Source: a virus. Taken from it: a stretch of DNA of 49,740 bases. The notes under the pieces were generated by a model. It was not told the origin of the DNA. It saw only the letters and a list, made by a program, of their open reading frames with translations, and ran no database searches. Positions 47,457 through 49,740 of the stretch are shown piece after piece (position 1 is the stretch's first letter; the number at the start of each line of letters is the position of its first letter). Location of the stretch: the IMG/VR virus record IMGVR_UViG_3300045256_000831, positions 1-49,740 of that record; one strand, written 5' to 3'. The position numbers were made by a program, and so were the translations under genes.

Positions 47457-47867
47457 CTAAGTTAGCTGCACGTTCCAGGTTAGTTGAATGCTATCTCCTG
47501 TGGAAAGGTTCACCACGGAGAAGACGCCACGGGTAAACATGTTGCCAGAGGTGGAAGCATCGAAAAGGCCCGACTCAGTAACGGCCCGGCCAGCGGTCGC
47601 GGTGATCGTCCCGACCACCCTATAAGTATCGTTGGCGGTCGTAGTCGTGGCGCGGCTGGAAGTGCCGAGGGCGCGGGTTTCTACCTCAGTCACCAACGCG
47701 GTCTGGGTAGCCGCTTCAGCAGTGGTACCTGTACCGATGGCGACATAGTTCGGTTCAGTGCCGGAGCCTATGATCCGGTTGGTGATAATGTCTTTGCCGG
47801 TATTCGTGACCAGCGGAGCGAGGAACATAGTAGCCAGGGCCGAGAGGGGCAGTAAAAGCCATTTCAT
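47457..47867 (-). CDS. Small tail-fibre-like protein
   Basis: A 136-residue protein. After a hydrophobic N terminus (MKWLLLPLSALATMFLAPLV) comes VAIGTGTTAEAATQTALVTE, then TANDTYRVVGTITATAGRAV, TESGLFDAS and a beta end, a pattern shared by phage tail-fibre proteins of about 120 residues. The true start may be at MFLAPLV, but an AGGAG lies upstream of the ATG used. It is placed upstream of the large fibre gene. Confidence 0.65.
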   Translation of the reverse strand: MKWLLLPLSALATMFLAPLVTNTGKDIITNRIIGSGTEPNYVAIGTGTTAEAATQTALVTEVETRALGTSSRATTTTANDTYRVVGTITATAGRAVTESGLFDASTSGNMFTRGVFSVVNLSTGDSIQLTWNVQLT

Positions 47868-47961
47868 ATGGGAGGGACTCCTGAGGCGGTTATTATTGAG
47901 GTAGATAAAAAGAGGCTAAGTAACGAACGAGGAAAAGCTGGCAGCGAGGAGTAGCTTAGAG

Positions 47962-48132
47962 CTATATCCCCAGGTGACGCCTTACGTACTGGCGAACGTT
48001 CCAGGCCAGTTGCTTTAGCGGGTTCTTAAACGAGCGGTAGACTACGCCCAGGTCTTCGACCGTGCCGTCGGCGCGAGTGACAATGATGGAAAGATCGCTA
48101 TTGATTGCCCGCTGTCGCGTATTGAAAATCAC
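47962..48132 (-). CDS. Small basic protein, GTG start
   Basis: A 56-residue protein. A longer frame to 48246 would run through a tRNA gene, so I take GTG 48132 (start reads MIFNTRQRAINSDLSIIVTR), with AAAGGGA about 10 bases upstream. It is beta then basic helix, ending RQYVRRHLGI. No family recognised. Confidence 0.5.
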   Translation of the reverse strand: MIFNTRQRAINSDLSIIVTRADGTVEDLGVVYRSFKNPLKQLAWNVRQYVRRHLGI

Positions 48133-48171
48133 CGGTTGGTTCCCTTTCTTTCCCTTGAGATTTAGATTAGT

Positions 48172-48245
48172 TGGTAGCGGGACCTGGATTCGAACCCGGT
48201 ATTTAAGTTTATGAGACTCATGTGTTGCCCTTACACCATCCCGCA
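48172..48245 (-). tRNA. tRNA with CAT anticodon (Met, possibly Ile after modification)
   Basis: A 74-base cloverleaf: acceptor TGCGGGA/TCCCGCT with base 1-72 U-U unpaired; T8; D-arm GTGT/ACAC with a GG-containing loop; anticodon stem TGAGT/ACTTA with loop CTCATAA (anticodon CAT); T-arm CCGGG/CCAGG with loop TTCGAAT and one G-A mismatch; discriminator A and encoded CCA. The 1-72 mismatch recalls initiators, but the three G-C pairs of the initiator anticodon stem are absent, so it is an elongator Met or a lysidine-type Ile tRNA. Phage tRNAs often match codon bias or replace tRNAs cut by host defence. Confidence 0.87.
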
Positions 48246-48311
48246 CTATTGCTTGCTATTATTTCCAGCCGTTCTTATACCGGTTCTGGCGCCGAAGTCG
48301 TGACAACATTA

Positions 48312-48824
48312 TTATGCCGCTTCATCTTTCCGGTCGGCAGCGGCCGGGCCTATCCAGTGCCTGCGCCAGGCCGGGCTATTCTGGTAGCACTCTCTTAAGA
48401 GATTAAATTTACGCTCGACATAACCGGCGTAAGTTGGCTCAATGCCGGATAGCACATGACTAAGCAGCGCGTCACTCTTGAAAAACCGCCTGCTGCCCAG
48501 GTCTAAATAATGTTCCTCGTAGCGGAGCATGCAAGCGATATGAGGGCAGACACTCCCGGTTTGCATAAAGAACCAGCAGCTACAATCGGCCCGGCCTTTG
48601 GGGAGTTCAAGGCAAACTTCAAAACTGAGAGGGCGCGCTTCCACTTTAGCCGGGGGATCAGATACCGGAGTGACCTCCTCAACCTGGTAGAAGTAAAGAA
48701 ATTGCCCGGTGGCGATACCGTCTACTACCAGTTCGCGCTTCTGAATTAATTGGGGCGGGTGGCAAAACCTGGCAAAGAAGGCGCGTTCCACCTGTTCGTG
48801 AGTGAGTTTAAAAATGTCTAACAT
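48312..48824 (-). CDS. SWIM zinc-finger protein
   Basis: A 170-residue protein. Residues 81-95 are CSCWFFMQTGSVCPH, the CxC...CxH signature of SWIM zinc fingers, preceded by beta strands and followed by ACMLRYEEHYL. The C-terminal part is helical with a basic stretch (AWRRHWIG). SWIM domains bind DNA or protein in transposases, helicases and regulators. Here no catalytic partner domain is present. Confidence 0.75.
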   Translation of the reverse strand: MLDIFKLTHEQVERAFFARFCHPPQLIQKRELVVDGIATGQFLYFYQVEEVTPVSDPPAKVEARPLSFEVCLELPKGRADCSCWFFMQTGSVCPHIACMLRYEEHYLDLGSRRFFKSDALLSHVLSGIEPTYAGYVERKFNLLRECYQNSPAWRRHWIGPAAADRKDEAA

Positions 48825-48882
48825 TGTTAAATTACGACCTCATTCAATCACACCTGGGCTTAAAATACATCCCATAAGCTAA

Positions 48883-49113
48883 CTACTTTTCGAGCGGGTT
48901 TGAACTCACGAGGCTAGTTAGGTCAAAAATAATGACCGTAGGGTGTGCCATTTCCCTCTGTAAACGTTCGTGAAGCCGGTCCAGGGCCACAACCCCTCCC
49001 AACTCGTAAACTAACCGTAGGACTTCCCGCCATATTCTGGCCCACTCGGCCAGGGTGAGAATGGCTCCCTCGCTGTTATCATCGGCATCCGCCGGAAATT
49101 TTAAAACGGCCAC
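48883..49113 (-). CDS. Small helical hypothetical protein
   Basis: A 76-residue protein: a short acidic start, then helices (WARIWREVLRLVYELGG, ALDRLHERLQREMAHPT). Possibly a small regulator. No family recognised. Confidence 0.52.
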   Translation of the reverse strand: MAVLKFPADADDNSEGAILTLAEWARIWREVLRLVYELGGVVALDRLHERLQREMAHPTVIIFDLTSLVSSNPLEK

Positions 49114-49121
49114 TGGGCTAT

Positions 49122-49415
49122 TTACTCCACAAATCTGTAAAGGTTATTCACGCGGGCTTCCTGGGGGAATTCGCGTTCGTACTGACCGGTGCGCCGGGCA
49201 TTATCGGCCATCTCCTTTTGAGTGAGGTAAGGTTTTTCACGCTTGCCCAAGATGCAGTCTATCGTCACAAGCGCAATACAGAACTGGCAGGTGGGCGAAG
49301 GTACGCCCTGGGCGTGCTGGCTGTCGGGTGGGTAAACATCGCCGTTGAGGGCATTGTTACGCCCTTCTACCTCCCGGCGCAGCGCCAGAAGTTCTTCTAA
49401 AAATTTAGGGTTCAT
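49122..49415 (-). CDS. Small hypothetical protein
   Basis: A 97-residue charged protein with a helical start (FLEELLALRREVEGRNNAL) and CQFCIALVTIDCILG (two CxxC-like cysteines, then Cys), followed by KREKPYLTQKEMADNARRTG. It may bind metal. Not recognised. Confidence 0.52.
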   Translation of the reverse strand: MNPKFLEELLALRREVEGRNNALNGDVYPPDSQHAQGVPSPTCQFCIALVTIDCILGKREKPYLTQKEMADNARRTGQYEREFPQEARVNNLYRFVE

Positions 49416-49446
49416 GGGTTGGTTGGTGGGTATTGTTTTGTTCTTT

Positions 49447-49740
49447 TTAATTAAGGCTATGAGGTAAAACGTAGTAGGTCAGATGTTCCCCCAGGTAGGT
49501 CGGATAGCACTGGACAAAGCGCCAGACTGCCCCCCTGATGTCGTTCTCGCCCAGCTTGCCATAGATGTTCCTGAGATGGCAGTTAAGGGTGTGCATACTC
49601 ATGATCAGTTTGCTGGCGACCACCAGTTTGGAAGCGACCGGATTGAGAAACTCACGCATTACTTCAATCTCGCGTTCGGTCAGCTCTTCAACCAGGTTGT
49701 ACCGCTCATGGTGGGCAGCGGACCTCGTACACTCAATTGA
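49447..49740 (-). CDS. LuxR-type DNA-binding regulator, 5' end outside the window
   Basis: The frame is open to the window edge and reads in from beyond base 49740, so the start is missing. The visible 97 residues contain LTEREIEVMREFL and VASKLIMSMHTLNCHLRNIY followed by GKLG, the four-helix LuxR/GerE DNA-binding domain. The first visible 27 residues (SIECTRSAAHHERYNLVEEL...) precede it. The tail after residue ~73 is aromatic (YPTYLGEHLTYYV). It could control the late or lysogeny operon; whether it has a sensor part cannot be seen. Confidence 0.75.
   Translation of the reverse strand, partial: SIECTRSAAHHERYNLVEELTEREIEVMREFLNPVASKLVVASKLIMSMHTLNCHLRNIYGKLGENDIRGAVWRFVQCYPTYLGEHLTYYVLPHSLN

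Noticed and set aside
48172-48245. Initiator tRNA
   Set aside because: The 1-72 mismatch fits, but the anticodon stem TGAGT/ACTTA lacks the three G-C pairs that define initiators.
47962-48246. 94-codon reading frame starting at 48246
   Set aside because: The first 25 codons are the tRNA gene. A GTG at 48132 with a ribosome site is preferred.

Overview
The window looks like most of a tailed-phage genome (siphovirus type), a prophage, or a phage-like plasmid. The best host clue is the endolysin at 18479..19537. Its two C-terminal repeats (pattern YWxxLYNPxLxCGxPxxxxFxDxDGxVTQxFERxVLxxYPE) resemble a wall-associated repeat that I know mainly from secreted proteins of Chloroflexota. The host assignment is an inference. 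The base composition is moderately GC-rich, with AT-rich islands at the HNH endonuclease (about 20256..20921) and in part of the restriction-modification gene (about 15100..16000).

Layout. (1) 1..4256, + strand: a PRTRC cassette in tight operon order C, F, B, A, ThiF. It encodes an E1-like adenylyltransferase, a JAMM peptidase, a protein with an E2-like Cys region and a small possible modifier, which is the outline of a ubiquitin-like conjugation/deconjugation system. The usual PRTRC ParB, D and E genes are not in the window and may lie upstream. (2) 4253..13786, + strand: about 20 small, tightly packed early genes, mostly unrecognised. The exceptions are an ASCH protein, an internally duplicated MazG-type protein, a membrane protein, a small zinc-finger protein and a tyrosine-recombinase catalytic domain followed by the broken tail of a second recombinase. 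(3) 13836..17700: a bidirectional terminator, then on the - strand two paralogous small genes behind an MmeI-like single-protein restriction-modification enzyme. The enzyme's leader holds two candidate promoters and mutually exclusive inverted repeats. (4) 17918..19990, - strand: lysis genes (holin, amidase endolysin, membrane-anchored coiled coil). (5) 20256..20921, + strand: a freestanding HNH endonuclease gene inserted against the direction of the late operon, with its own promoter. (6) 20914..43072, - strand: the virion operon. Transcription runs from high to low coordinates: TerS, TerL, portal, GNAT protein, 2H-phosphoesterase/prohead-protease fusion, capsid, connector and tail-completion proteins, tail tube, G/GT chaperones with a -1 frameshift site, tape measure, distal tail proteins and a glycosyltransferase. 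(7) 43138..49740, - strand: a tail-fibre/host-recognition module that lies upstream of the terminase, a tRNA with CAT anticodon, a SWIM zinc-finger protein, small unknown genes and the 3' part of a LuxR-type regulator cut by the window end.

The strongest leads are: the phage-borne PRTRC ubiquitin-like cassette; the 2H phosphoesterase fused to the prohead protease; the MmeI-like enzyme with its paired small downstream genes and possible attenuator; the A-AAA-AAC frameshift site that joins the two tail chaperone frames; the repeats at the terS start, which may be the packaging site; and the long acidic N-terminal domain of the capsid protein. Function calls come from motif recognition by eye. 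No database search was possible.
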